A DNA stretch of 64,000 nt from Bacillota bacterium (lineage in GTDB: Bacteria; Bacillota; Clostridia; Lachnospirales; Cellulosilyticaceae). The notes under the pieces are model-generated. The model saw only the letters and a program-made list of their open reading frames with translations, was not told where the DNA came from and did not search any database. The position numbers and the translations under genes were made by a program. Within the stretch, counting starts at the first letter, position 1. The number at the start of each line of letters is the position of its first letter. Shown here one piece after another: positions 18,301 to 28,200 of this stretch. The stretch is from positions 1-64,000 of the forward strand of contig JAEWMQ010000036.1 of assembly GCA_023393125.1 (NCBI GenBank), written 5' to 3'.

Positions 18301-21300
18301 TCTTTTAGGTAAACACGAGCTTCATTAGCACCTTGGATCATCTGTCCTTTAGAAGCACCTTTGAGATATAAAGTATCTTGTCTACCGATGAACTTACAAT
18401 TATCAAAGACAATTCTATCTGCAAAAGTTACAACCGCTACAGCTTGTGTTTGTTTTCTAGCATTAGGATTATCTCCTAAGCTTTCTTGACCTAAATTATA
18501 AGAGTTTTCAAATACGATATTATAAGCTTCAAAGCCATTTGCAGTAGCTTTAATGGTTACAGAAGCTGTATCTTGTGTACCAAAATTCTTACTGCTATCA
18601 GAATCATGTCCTGATGCTTTATCATAAGTGATTTTTACTTCTTTAGTAGGATCTGTATTAATAAAGGTAATGTATGGTTTATCTACTTTTACCTCTTCTA
18701 CATAAACACCTGGCTCAATAGCAAGTGTTACTCTTGATTTTTCAGTTGGTGCATAAGTAATAGAGTCTAATGCAGACTGAACTGTACTATAAGTAGAATT
18801 TGGTCCTACAGTAAGCGTTACTGGTCCACTTGCTGCTGGCTTCATATTTAAGGTTTCAAGATAGAAGTTAGAACCTTGTTCCCATTCAAGTGTTAAGTAT
18901 CCTACTGTGTTTCCATCATATGCAATTTGCTCTGTCACCCAAGTAGACGCATTATATGTATGTCTAATCACCTTGCCTGCTTCGTCAGTAATTTTAAGCG
19001 TACCTTTATCATAACCATGTTTAATCGTAATAGTAGATGCTCCGTTTACAGGTACTTTGACTATTGTGCCTGGATTAATTTGAGCATTCTTTCTACCTAC
19101 TGCATCAAATTTACCATTTGTAGCATCAATAATGATATCTTGTATTACTTTCTTACTACCCTCTATTTTTTCCGCCGTAAATTCTGTGTCCCCTAAATTC
19201 CATTTCATTTCTGTTGCCATAGGTTTCATGGTTAAGCTTTCTAAATAGAATTTAGAACCTGCTTTCCACTCCATAGTCAGATATCCTTTTGTAGCAGCTT
19301 CTAATGTTACTGTTTCTGTAGCCCAATTAGCTGCACTATATGAATGTGTAATGACATTACCTGCTTCATCTGTGAAAGTCATTTCTCCTGAATCATAACC
19401 ATGTTTGAAAGTAATCTCACAAGGTCCATTAACAGGAATTTTAACTTTTGTACCTGGGTTAATTTGAGCATTCGTTCTATTTACTGTATTAAACTTACCA
19501 TTAGTTGCATCTATAACAATAGCTTGAATGGTTACTTCTTGTCCTTGGATTGTTTTTGCAGCAAATTCACCTTTACCAAACTCCCAGCTTCTAGGCATAA
19601 CAGGGTTAATAATACTAGGTTCTGATGGTGTTTCTTCTCCTGTCGTTACATCTAATGCTGCTCCAATACCTGCTGGCGCTTTATCATTTAGTTCTAGTAA
19701 GCCTTTCATGCTAATAGAACCATCTTCATGACGTTCTGGTTTAATCGTTAAATCAGTAGTTTTAAAAATACCTGCTGTAAGTTCAGCACCTACTGAGTTT
19801 GTAGATTTAGTACCATTAAAGAAGTAGTTATTTTCAGACGCTAAACTTGACATCTCACTATATCTATCTGGACTTCCTCCTGCCATAGAGATATTATTTT
19901 TAGCGACAAATAATCTATCTCCTGTACCTTTACCATATAGTGCAATATTAGTCCCTTTATTACCATAGGCTGTATTATTTTCTAATACTGCAGCTGGATT
20001 ACTATTTGATGTAATACCATCTGTATTATTATTGAAAGAAATACTGTTTCTTAAGGTGTGAGCTACTGCAATACCATCTCCACCTAGTTTGAAACCATTT
20101 CCGTCTCCTTTACCTACACCGTTTGTAAGTGTTCCATTGTTATAAGCAATACTATCTTCAATCAGTACCGCACCAATAGGACCTGATTCAATCTTAGCGA
20201 ATAAATCCCAACCATCATCTAAGTTATTATAAGCTATACAACCTCTAAAGATATTGCCATTACCAGTCGTAATTTTAGCTGCAAATCCATCTGCATTGTT
20301 CATACCTGGGTCACAGTTATCATAAGAAGTACAGTTTAAAATAAGGTTATTAGCTGGCCATTTATCAAAACCTTCTGCGCCAGTACCACTAATTTGTAAA
20401 CCTGTATCTCCATTGCGGTAGGTATTAACTAACTCAATAATATTATTATTTCCTGCTACTTGTAAGCCTTTTACATTGCCTGGCGTCTCACATACATCGA
20501 TGCCATATACATGCCAATAGTTACCCCATAGCTGCATACCGCCACCGGCATCTTTGAAGTTAAGGATAGCTCTTTCGCCATCTTTTGACTTTAATGTAAT
20601 TTTAGCAGCTTCTGTTCCATTAATACCTCTAGCAATAGTAAGTGGTTTTGTCATAGAATATGTACCACCTGCAAGGGTAATGGTTTGACTTGGTTTAACA
20701 TACTGCGTAGCTGTATAAATATCTACTGGTGATTCAGCAGTTCCTAAGCCACTTGCACTACCATTAGGTGCTACATAAATCACCGTACCTTCATAGCCTT
20801 TAAGCGTAACGCTATGATTTAAAATAACCTCATCATAAGACGCTAATTTTAAGCCATCTGATGTACGATAATCTGCATTTGGTAAGAAACTTACAGTGTA
20901 ATCATTTTTACCTGCTGCTAATTGAAGTACTTTTCTATAATCTTTTCCTGCCACTACTGCTTCACCATCAACTAATACCGTATTAGCTGCATCTTTAATA
21001 GTGATTTTACCGTCTGCATTAGCTGTAAAGACAAAGTTATAGTCTGAAATAGCTGAAGAAGTAGGTGAATCAATCTTTGTACTAACTGGCACAGTTTGTT
21101 CTGGTTCTGGAACTGCTGGCGCATCTGTAGCAGGGTCTGTAATCGTCATAGAAATATTACTTACTGTTACATTACAACCTCTAGCTGCTGCAAAACCAAC
21201 ATAAACCTTCTCTGAATCAAGTTGTAACAGTTTATCAGGATTATACATAATTTGCTCTGTTGTTTGATCATTATTAATGATGGCATGATAACCTGTGTTC

Positions 21301-23111
21301 GTTTTCTTAAGTATAAGTGTATAAGTTTCTCCTTTTTTTACAAGATCAGCTACATCATCACTAAACGCTGTAGCAGTGCTTTTACCAGCTTGTGAAATAG
21401 CACTATCGCCACCTGCTAATACTTCTGGTGTAATACCTGATGTAAAACGTGCACCTAGAGTATCTTTTAAAGCAGTAGTCACACCATTTTCAACTTTATC
21501 AAACTTAGTAGCAATAACAGCTGCTGAGTTGGTATAGTGGTTTACTGCACTTACCCCGTGTTCACCAAGGCTATCCATTGCAATAATACCAAATCCTTCT
21601 TGGCCATCTGGTGTAGGGTTAATATAGTCTAAAGTAAAGGTTGCTGTAAGCTCAAAGTTTTCCTTAGCAGCATCTACCTCTGTATAGTAGAAAGAAATAC
21701 CATCATGGAACTTAGTAAGCTTACCACCTTTTTTATTAATTGTACCATCTGCATTTGATGTACAAGAATTTAATTTAAGAGTCAGATTATCACGATCAAC
21801 AACTTCTACAGTATTAAGATCCTTATTACTTGATTGTCCAAAGTATGTAAATGCCCATTCTCTTTCAATGCGATCTCGTACTGTAAATAGGTATTCTGCA
21901 GAGCTTGCAGCATCTTCGCCTCTTAAAGCTGTAACACGGAATGTATATGCCTCGTCAGGTGTTAAGCCTGTAATAGCTGCTTCTAAGTCTGCTGTTGTTA
22001 GAGCTGAAGTATACTCTGTTGTAGCCGTCTTGTATTCTACACGGTAGTTCTCAGCTTCTTTAGCTGTTGACCACTTCAGTGATACATTTCCGCTACCTTT
22101 GTTCGTAGCACCACCAATAATAGGTGCTTTTAATGGAAGCACATACTTAAAACTTTCTGTATTAGAAGGTTTTACAGTGTCTTCTCCATTTCTAGCTGCA
22201 TTCACAGTAAACGTATATGTATCACTACTAGCTGGCGTAAATTCTGCTACCTTTTTCACTTCTGCAGTTTTACCCACTAGTATAGAATCTACAACTTGCC
22301 CTGCACTATTTTTCACTTCAACTGTAGCCTTGTCTGCACCTTGATCGCTTGTTTCTAAGTCAAATTTGACTTCAACAGCATTAGCATCGCCTGGTTTATA
22401 ATCTACACTCGTAATTACTGGAGCTGCTACACTATCCCAGCTAGGTCTAGCAACTTCTTCTGTACTTCCTCCCACAGTTACTTTAACGGCATAAACGTTA
22501 ACACCATCTTTTGGAGAAGCTAAATAATAATCTCCTGCTCCTGCTATTTCAAGCGTCCCTTTTACCAAACTTGCACCATAAGCGCCTACTTCTCCTATAG
22601 CTTCTGTCACCCCTGATTGATAGAGTGTAAGTTTACGGTCTGCTGTACCGCTACCACTCATAGCATAAATTTCAACTTTTGCTTTGCCTGTCGTACTAAA
22701 ATGAATAGAACGTTTTTTGAAATCTCCTGTCCCTCCTAATTTAATACGATGAGTATAACTCGTTCCATCATCTGCTGTCTTTGAACTAGGATCAATAACT
22801 ACATTAGCAGCTTCAGATGCAACAATAGTAAAATCTCCTACTGGCGTTGTTGATGTTAATGTAGTTGTTGATGTTGCATCTACAGCTAACTGTGCGGCGT
22901 CTAAATACATGACTTTTTCACTTTGATTTTCATTAGCAACTATGTCTAAACCTTGTGGTGTTGTTACCAGACTAGGAATAGCTGCTACTTGCCCCCCTAT
23001 TTCTGGCATTTCTGTAGCATAAACATTCATTTGTGGCGCTGTAACACTACTGCAAATCATAGCACAGGCTAGTAATGTTGAAGCATTTTTCTTTGACTTC
23101 TTAAACCTCAT
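15309..23111 (-). CDS. Giant secreted pectinase: PL9-like pectate lyase fused to CE8 pectin methylesterase
   Basis: 2600 residues. Start is ATG 23111, chosen because GAGGAGG precedes it; the frame extends to 23177 without a better site. Signal peptide, then CBM-like and Fn3-like domains (to about 420), a LamG-like region, and a PL9-type right-handed beta-helix at about 775-1100 (GTVIYVAPNGS, ADGFAAKI). Two near-identical modules follow at about 1170 and 1300 (each with KHGYD and YL-ME/EW motifs). A CE8 domain at about 1427-1737 shows GRQDTLY, EGTVDFIFG and LGRPW. Then come a Big2-like domain, a LamG-like domain, a (GGDNGS)n linker and a C-terminal copper-amine-oxidase-N/stalk-type domain (LPVRFIAESLGA). 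CE8 removes methyl esters and PL9 cuts the exposed polygalacturonate, so both steps are tethered in one chain. Catalytic domains are clear; accessory domain names are approximate. Confidence 0.9.
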   Translation of the reverse strand: MRFKKSKKNASTLLACAMICSSVTAPQMNVYATEMPEIGGQVAAIPSLVTTPQGLDIVANENQSEKVMYLDAAQLAVDATSTTTLTSTTPVGDFTIVASEAANVVIDPSSKTADDGTSYTHRIKLGGTGDFKKRSIHFSTTGKAKVEIYAMSGSGTADRKLTLYQSGVTEAIGEVGAYGASLVKGTLEIAGAGDYYLASPKDGVNVYAVKVTVGGSTEEVARPSWDSVAAPVITSVDYKPGDANAVEVKFDLETSDQGADKATVEVKNSAGQVVDSILVGKTAEVKKVAEFTPASSDTYTFTVNAARNGEDTVKPSNTESFKYVLPLKAPIIGGATNKGSGNVSLKWSTAKEAENYRVEYKTATTEYTSALTTADLEAAITGLTPDEAYTFRVTALRGEDAASSAEYLFTVRDRIEREWAFTYFGQSSNKDLNTVEVVDRDNLTLKLNSCTSNADGTINKKGGKLTKFHDGISFYYTEVDAAKENFELTATFTLDYINPTPDGQEGFGIIAMDSLGEHGVSAVNHYTNSAAVIATKFDKVENGVTTALKDTLGARFTSGITPEVLAGGDSAISQAGKSTATAFSDDVADLVKKGETYTLILKKTNTGYHAIINNDQTTEQIMYNPDKLLQLDSEKVYVGFAAARGCNVTVSNISMTITDPATDAPAVPEPEQTVPVSTKIDSPTSSAISDYNFVFTANADGKITIKDAANTVLVDGEAVVAGKDYRKVLQLAAGKNDYTVSFLPNADYRTSDGLKLASYDEVILNHSVTLKGYEGTVIYVAPNGSASGLGTAESPVDIYTATQYVKPSQTITLAGGTYSMTKPLTIARGINGTEAAKITLKSKDGERAILNFKDAGGGMQLWGNYWHVYGIDVCETPGNVKGLQVAGNNNIIELVNTYRNGDTGLQISGTGAEGFDKWPANNLILNCTSYDNCDPGMNNADGFAAKITTGNGNIFRGCIAYNNLDDGWDLFAKIESGPIGAVLIEDSIAYNNGTLTNGVGKGDGNGFKLGGDGIAVAHTLRNSISFNNNTDGITSNSNPAAVLENNTAYGNKGTNIALYGKGTGDRLFVAKNNISMAGGSPDRYSEMSSLASENNYFFNGTKSTNSVGAELTAGIFKTTDLTIKPERHEDGSISMKGLLELNDKAPAGIGAALDVTTGEETPSEPSIINPVMPRSWEFGKGEFAAKTIQGQEVTIQAIVIDATNGKFNTVNRTNAQINPGTKVKIPVNGPCEITFKHGYDSGEMTFTDEAGNVITHSYSAANWATETVTLEAATKGYLTMEWKAGSKFYLESLTMKPMATEMKWNLGDTEFTAEKIEGSKKVIQDIIIDATNGKFDAVGRKNAQINPGTIVKVPVNGASTITIKHGYDKGTLKITDEAGKVIRHTYNASTWVTEQIAYDGNTVGYLTLEWEQGSNFYLETLNMKPAASGPVTLTVGPNSTYSTVQSALDSITYAPTEKSRVTLAIEPGVYVEEVKVDKPYITFINTDPTKEVKITYDKASGHDSDSSKNFGTQDTASVTIKATANGFEAYNIVFENSYNLGQESLGDNPNARKQTQAVAVVTFADRIVFDNCKFIGRQDTLYLKGASKGQMIQGANEARVYLKDCYIEGTVDFIFGDSTAVFDNCELRMAYYTNGGHYTAANTNLESLGYVFNNCTLTIDEAYRQYIDPATGKFKLDEKGKPVKNIDLGRPWQGDHTYPYFGSQTVFNNSKMDPAIAATGWSAWDTNTVTNKVRYMEFNSMDLQGNPIDLSSRLDWVRILKADQAAAYNTVNVLWGSDGWNPSKGEAITSVEVADTTLDQYKVELPQGEKVTLKATVLPVQASIKAYTWRSSNESVATVDANGNVTAVGEGDAKITATTADNNCQVSAHVKVLVARTAVPTVKEIRIEAKETILPGDTLKGIYSYELEADNAKDKAKVQWYVVDPKTGDEILVQEGSEVFDREYKVTSGDIGYQIKFAVIPETTTTYGDFGAVVKSEASAVISKPAYEVPELYVREPFTSFLDNYQDVTQITEASEKGWIGTNVAKGGITDRSGLTLLHSGEKGTTGKMAWKVVDTSGKTTDNADYNGNATVAANIEYQNDASILVYNSKETWTNYVANARVRFSPAATGFSAASYWDMYICYNPQTNTGYKTRITRGSNTSSAVITLYKVINGVETVLASDNTTFANKLKQNAGEENPFFRVEMTNKFGEITSRVYFEGTDETAVTLTYKDEAPLAGTVAFENFGKTGCPLVDMLTVEEIIKTNSGGDNGSGGDNGSGGDNGSGGDNGSGGDNGSGGDNGSGGDNGSSSGGSGGSTTTTPIKTILDQIKADLAAGKLPVVSLDKNNVVELVKESLQILIDNNKDLNIKVNDLIQIVFPVETLKEQDKAAVQIKATAPETAVANKILAALKENAQLKAVNDKDLTLALEMANKEKVSRFNEPIQIVFNLSKQTIKDASKLTAVRYQEQEGGTLKAVKIGGTYDAKTGEFKFLTDEPGIYGLVEAEALAKLALSIGDKSASVNGKTVVNDVAPEVVDGRVMLPVRFIAESLGAKVGFKKGYVTLTLNEQTISFKVGEELEAYNVTPFIKEGRTYISARWVAETLGANVLWVPSTKAVEIVK
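16252..16378 (-). repeat. (GGDNGS)n linker repeat inside the giant pectinase
   Basis: About seven tandem 18-base units coding for GGDNGS in the minus frame, alternating two synonymous versions. It separates the enzymatic part from the C-terminal stalk-type domain. Confidence 0.85.
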
Positions 23112-23496
23112 TGAATAATCCTCCTCATTTTGTCTCATACTACCTTCTACACTCTCTTGTACAAATCGTACAATCAAGATTGCTATATACCTTTTAAACT
23201 AGATGCTATAACGTGAAATTATTTCTTATGTCTTCTAGTTGCTAATTAAAATATACAATATTTTTATAAGAAATAAATTTTTTTAGTAAATTTTATAGCA
23301 ACATAAATCAAAGTTGCCAATTTAATAACATATTTTAATAAATTGTATAAAACAATGAATATTTTTACTATATTCAAGACCTACTTTTTACTCTTACTCC
23401 TACATTCAAACTTTCTTTAATAATTTTAATTTTTATTCTTTTATATTTTTCCTACTCTAGACAAAGAATAATACCAGATTAAAAAGGGGGGCTTTT
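23112..23496. other. AT-rich gene-free divergent region
   Basis: Contains the GAGGAGG ribosome binding site of the giant pectinase (23120-23126 on the complementary strand) and, at its right end, an AAGGGGGG site for the DUF1622 gene. Promoters for both divergent genes must lie here, but the AT richness prevents a confident choice. No RNA gene or repeat was seen. Confidence 0.5.
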
Positions 23497-23829
23497 ATGT
23501 TAGAGGAATTGATTGTTCATTATCTTCCTATCCCTATTCATATACTAGAACTCATGGGGATCATTGTTATAACGATAGGTGCTTTTAAGGCCTTCTATCA
23601 ATATATAAAAACTTTGCTTTCCCAGGATCACTATCCTGTTAAATACCAATTTGCTAATGCTATGGCTATGGCACTGGAGTTCAAATTAGCTGCTGAGATT
23701 TTAAAAACAGTACTGGTTAGAAGTCTTCAGGAAATCGCCATTTTAGGAGCCATCGTTCTTCTGCGCATTCTTATTACCCTGATTATCTACTGGGAAATTA
23801 AGCAGGATAATGCCGAAAATCATTCATAA
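23497..23829 (+). CDS. DUF1622 family small membrane protein
   Basis: 110 residues with two or three predicted membrane helices (about 15-40 and 70-100). It matches the DUF1622 pattern: an N-terminal helix containing ELMGIIVITIGAF, a central ANAMAMALEFKLAAEILKT stretch with a conserved acidic residue in the helix, and a C-terminal RILITLIIYWEI helix. No function is established for this family. A strong AAGGGGGG site precedes the ATG. It is monocistronic and ends at a terminator shared with the converging stalk-domain gene. Confidence 0.85.
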   Translation: MLEELIVHYLPIPIHILELMGIIVITIGAFKAFYQYIKTLLSQDHYPVKYQFANAMAMALEFKLAAEILKTVLVRSLQEIAILGAIVLLRILITLIIYWEIKQDNAENHS

Positions 23830-23835
23830 CATAGC

Positions 23836-23863
23836 AAAAAACTGACCTTAATGGTCAGTTTTT
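23836..23863. terminator. Bidirectional terminator
   Basis: AAAAACTGACC pairs with GGTCAGTTTTT around a 5-base loop, with U-runs in both directions. It lies between the converging DUF1622 and stalk-domain genes. Confidence 0.85.
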
Positions 23864-23868
23864 CTTTG

Positions 23869-25059
23869 CTACTTATTGGTTTCTCCAAAGCTTATATACT
23901 TATTATAAGCTACTTTCACTTGATCTTCTAGTTTTGACAAGGCATCCTCATACTGTTTATTAACCTTTTCGGGGTCTTTTAGATTTCTCCTTACCTCACA
24001 GTAGTATGTAATTACTAAGTCTGCATAGGCAATATAGGTATCAAAGGTTTCCTTAGCATCTTGGCTTCTTAATACACTGCGTATATATTTTAAATTTTCT
24101 CTTTGATCGGATGCCGTAGAAATTCTAAAGGAGATTTCCAGCATTTCTACTTCTTTTTCCTTATAACTCTTATTCACATTCTCTACCATATCGCGTAGTT
24201 CTCTAAATAAATAGTTATATCCCACAGATACCTTTACTTCATCATATGGCGGGTTGTTAAAGTCTTGTGTAACTAATATCTCTGAATGTCTGTTATTCTC
24301 AAGATCTTTGTATTCACACTCTACGTAATCTAACTTATACACCGCTATATTATACGCTTTCTCAAAAATCTCTTCTTTGCTTGTTACTACAGCATATAAA
24401 GCATCAGCCGTCTTTAATGCACTGACATATTCTTGCCCTAAAACCTTAACCAAACTACTCGTTTCTGCTTTTTCTATAATAGCTTCTATACTTTTAATCT
24501 CATTAGGTATAGCTTTTCTAGCTTCCTGAATAGGAAGCTCCTCTATAGAACGACCTTCTGCTTTATTACTCATAATCCCATAAATGATACCTCTGTAATA
24601 AGACCGATTTTTTTCCCATAGCTCAAGAGTTTCTTTTTCTCCTTCAGCTACTTTTCTACTTAATATGACCGTATCCTTATTGCTTGTCAACTTATAACCA
24701 AACTGCTCTGCCACAGCTCTTAAAGGAATGTAGGTACGTCCTTCTACCACAATAGGTGCTATACCTATTTCAATGGACTTACCATTAAAACTGCCCTTAG
24801 ATTTACCTACATACATGATGAGGGCATTCCCTACATCCTGAAACTTGATACTTTTGTTCACCTCATTCCAAATCACTTCTAGGTTCATCATTTGTCCTAC
24901 TGTCTTAAGTTCTACTAAGGTAGCACCTTGTTTGATTTGTGTTGGTACATCTACTAGTCTATCGTTTGCGAATTGAATAGGCTTCGCTCCTAGTGTTTGT
25001 ATCAGTAATAAGCTGATTAATATACTTACACCCACTTTTTTAAGTCCACCTTTAAACAT
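23869..25059 (-). CDS. Exported stalk-domain (copper amine oxidase N-terminal-like) protein
   Basis: 396 residues with a signal peptide (LLLIQTLGAKPIQFA). Residues about 35-135 form a stalk-type domain of the copper-amine-oxidase-N family, seen in APIVVEGRTYIPLRAVAEQFG, like the C terminus of the giant pectinase. Residues about 140-396 are a helical, charged region that I do not recognise. Function unknown; such domains are often cell-surface modules in Clostridia. Its 3' end (…YNKYISFGETNK) is duplicated in a decayed copy at 38746-38793, on the other side of the CRISPR-Cas locus. It ends at the terminator shared with the DUF1622 gene. Confidence 0.75.
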   Translation of the reverse strand: MFKGGLKKVGVSILISLLLIQTLGAKPIQFANDRLVDVPTQIKQGATLVELKTVGQMMNLEVIWNEVNKSIKFQDVGNALIMYVGKSKGSFNGKSIEIGIAPIVVEGRTYIPLRAVAEQFGYKLTSNKDTVILSRKVAEGEKETLELWEKNRSYYRGIIYGIMSNKAEGRSIEELPIQEARKAIPNEIKSIEAIIEKAETSSLVKVLGQEYVSALKTADALYAVVTSKEEIFEKAYNIAVYKLDYVECEYKDLENNRHSEILVTQDFNNPPYDEVKVSVGYNYLFRELRDMVENVNKSYKEKEVEMLEISFRISTASDQRENLKYIRSVLRSQDAKETFDTYIAYADLVITYYCEVRRNLKDPEKVNKQYEDALSKLEDQVKVAYNKYISFGETNK

Positions 25060-25220
25060 AGCATACCTCCTATATCAAATTATTAGTCCTTTATCTGTTA
25101 TTAGTATGGCATACAACTTGTTTGTTTTATGTCGAAACTCCTGATAATCATCTTCTTATCTCTATTACTAATAGTTACTAAATAGGCAAAAGAATACCAA
25201 ACCCAAGTAGCAGGCATTAA

Positions 25221-28200
25221 ATTTTAACACATCTAATGTTAAGGTTCTTCTACACGAAGTTCTTGAGCATAAAAAAAAATGAAAAAATTTCAATACATCT
25301 AATGTTAAGGTTCTTCTTTGCAATGTCATTTTTCAAAGCATATTTATATAGTATTTCAATACATCTAATGTTAAGGTTCTTCTGGACTTTATGGCATGGG
25401 TAAGACTATGGCTTTAAGATTTCAATACATCTAATGTTAAGGTTCTTCATCTTATCCTTCAGTCTAGATACTATTTCTAAGTATTTCAATACATCTAATG
25501 TTAAGGTTCTTCCAGAAGAACATAGAGGAAACAAGAAGTATATGCAAGAATTTCAATACATCTAATGTTAAGGTTCTTCCATTAATGCATTAAATAGTAA
25601 TATCATGATAGGAACATTTCAATACATCTAATGTTAAGGCTCTTCTTCTCACATGGTGGCACTCTATGGGCACTTGTAAAATTTCAATACATCTAATGTT
25701 AAGGTTCTTCAGTTTATAAGTTATAGAACCTTTACCGTAAGTCTCTATTTCAATACATCTAATGTTAAGGTTCTTCTTTCTAGCTCTTCCATATCAGCAT
25801 AAGAGGTACGCATTTCAATACATCTAATGTTAAGGTTCTTCGCTATTTTAGATCTAAATTAGTCTTGCAATATTTTCATTTCAATACATCTAATGTTAAG
25901 GTTCTTCGGACTACTACTAAACGTTATGATGTAGAAGATTAATTTCAATACATCTAATGTTAAGGTTCTTCCTCAAACTTATTTAAATCCCTAATAAAAT
26001 TACAAATTTCAATACATCTAATGTTAAGGTTCTTCGTCTTATACTCGACCTGATTTAGGTATGTTTTTGAAATTTCAATACATCTAATGTTAAGGTTCTT
26101 CAAGGCTTTGTATTGCTTTAAGAGGGGGGAAAGATAATTTCAATACATCTAATGTTAAGGTTCTTCGTGCAGTGGCTCCTCACTCGTTGCACTCCTAGCG
26201 TAATTTCAATACATCTAATGTTAAGGTTCTTCCATCACACCCCAGCCATATCTCTACGTCTATCTCTATTTCAATACATCTAATGTTAAGGTTCTTCCTT
26301 CAGTAACACTATCAAAAGCCGGTCTAACAAAATTTCAATACATCTAATGTTAAGGTTCTTCTTCCCAAGCCAATCAGGTATATCAATCTTGACCTTATAT
26401 TTCAATACATCTAATGTTAAGGTTCTTCATACATAACACGCCAAAGAGTTTGGCAAATACTAAAATTTCAATACATCTAATGTTAAGGTTCTTCCTCTCT
26501 CTAGTGAAAACAAGTCAGAGAAGTATAGATATTTCAATACATCTAATGTTAAGGTTCTTCCACTAAACCTACTTTTTACGATCTCTGCATCCTGCATTTC
26601 AATACATCTAATGTTAAGGTTCTTCCTACTATAAAATTATCATACATGGCGCATTTATTAATTTCAATACATCTAATGTTAAGGTTCTTCGCAATTAATA
26701 TATCCTCTATGCACATAGGCTTTTGTTATTTCAATACATCTAATGTTAAGGTTCTTCGGCCTTAAGTGGCCCTTTAAAACAAAGTGTTTTTTGATTTCAA
26801 TACATCTAATGTTAAGGTTCTTCAGAGACTGGACAAGATGATTTAGGTAAAGTTGAATAATTTCAATACATCTAATGTTAAGGTTCTTCATTATAGCAAA
26901 AGGAGTTCACGAACCTATAGTGACATTTCAATACATCTAATGTTAAGGTTCTTCCCATTCGTATTCCACTTAATTCCGCCAGCAATATCAGATTTCAATA
27001 CATCTAATGTTAAGGTTCTTCAGATTTAACACAAGAGCAACTTGTTAATGAATTGACATTTCAATACATCTAATGTTAAGGTTCTTCTAAACCATATTTT
27101 TGGATATAGTAGTTTATTGCTTCAAATTTCAATACATCTAATGTTAAGGTTCTTCGCAAATAAGGGTTATGTCTATTTTAGAACAAGTAAAATTTCAATA
27201 CATCTAATGTTAAGGTTCTTCTACTACTTCAAAAATGGAAGATATCGTTAATGTAACATTTCAATACATCTAATGTTAAGGTTCTTCTGCAATTAAGCCT
27301 ATTACATTTAGCGTGACGTTTACATTTCAATACATCTAATGTTAAGGTTCTTCCAACAAAAACAATCGTGCCATCAGGTTTAAAGAAAATTTCAATACAT
27401 CTAATGTTAAGGTTCTTCAACTTATAAATCTTTGTTAGCTGCAGATGGTTTAGCATTTCAATACATCTAATGTTAAGGTTCTTCAGAAGGACATGACGGA
27501 GAAGATGTTGTAGATGTAGAATTTCAATACATCTAATGTTAAGGTTCTTCGGGAGAAGGTGTTGAAGCTGATTGTGTATATACATAATTTCAATACATCT
27601 AATGTTAAGGTTCTTCTGAAGAACTTGTTGGAAAACTTAAGTCTTTAAATTTATTTCAATACATCTAATGTTAAGGTTCTTCGTTGTGGGGCAGGGATGC
27701 AATCTACAGCATTAGCGTATTTCAATACATCTAATTTTAAGGTTCTTCATCTGCAATAAGGACCATGATGAGCTATGCTGAGGAATTTCAATACATCTAA
27801 TGTTAAGGTTCTTCTCTTTTAACTTGTTTCGTAAAGCATAGATTAAAGTCATTTCAATACATCTAATGTTAAGGTTCTTCTACAAAGAAAGTTGATAGTA
27901 TAGGCAAAGATACATCATTTCAATACATCTAATGTTAAGGTTCTTCGCTTTGACTTTCTGCTATAGATAAGTCATTGTCAGCATTTCAATACATCTAATG
28001 TTAAGGTTCTTCTAAAAGAGGCATAGGGGTATTTGCTTATGTGGATACATTTCAATACATCTAATGTTAAGGTTCTTCAGAAGTAAAGAAGATGGAAGCG
28101 CAACAAGTTGAATGATTTCAATACATCTAATGTTAAGGTTCTTCTTCTGTTTATTTAGCTTATTTAGTTCTGTTTTTAACAAATTTCAATACATCTAATG

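Noticed and set aside
26167..26202. Spacer with GCAGTGGCTCCTCA, similar to GCAGTAGCTCCTCA on the minus strand near 40870
   Set aside because: Only about 13 bases agree and the rest of the spacer does not match, so self-targeting is not supported.
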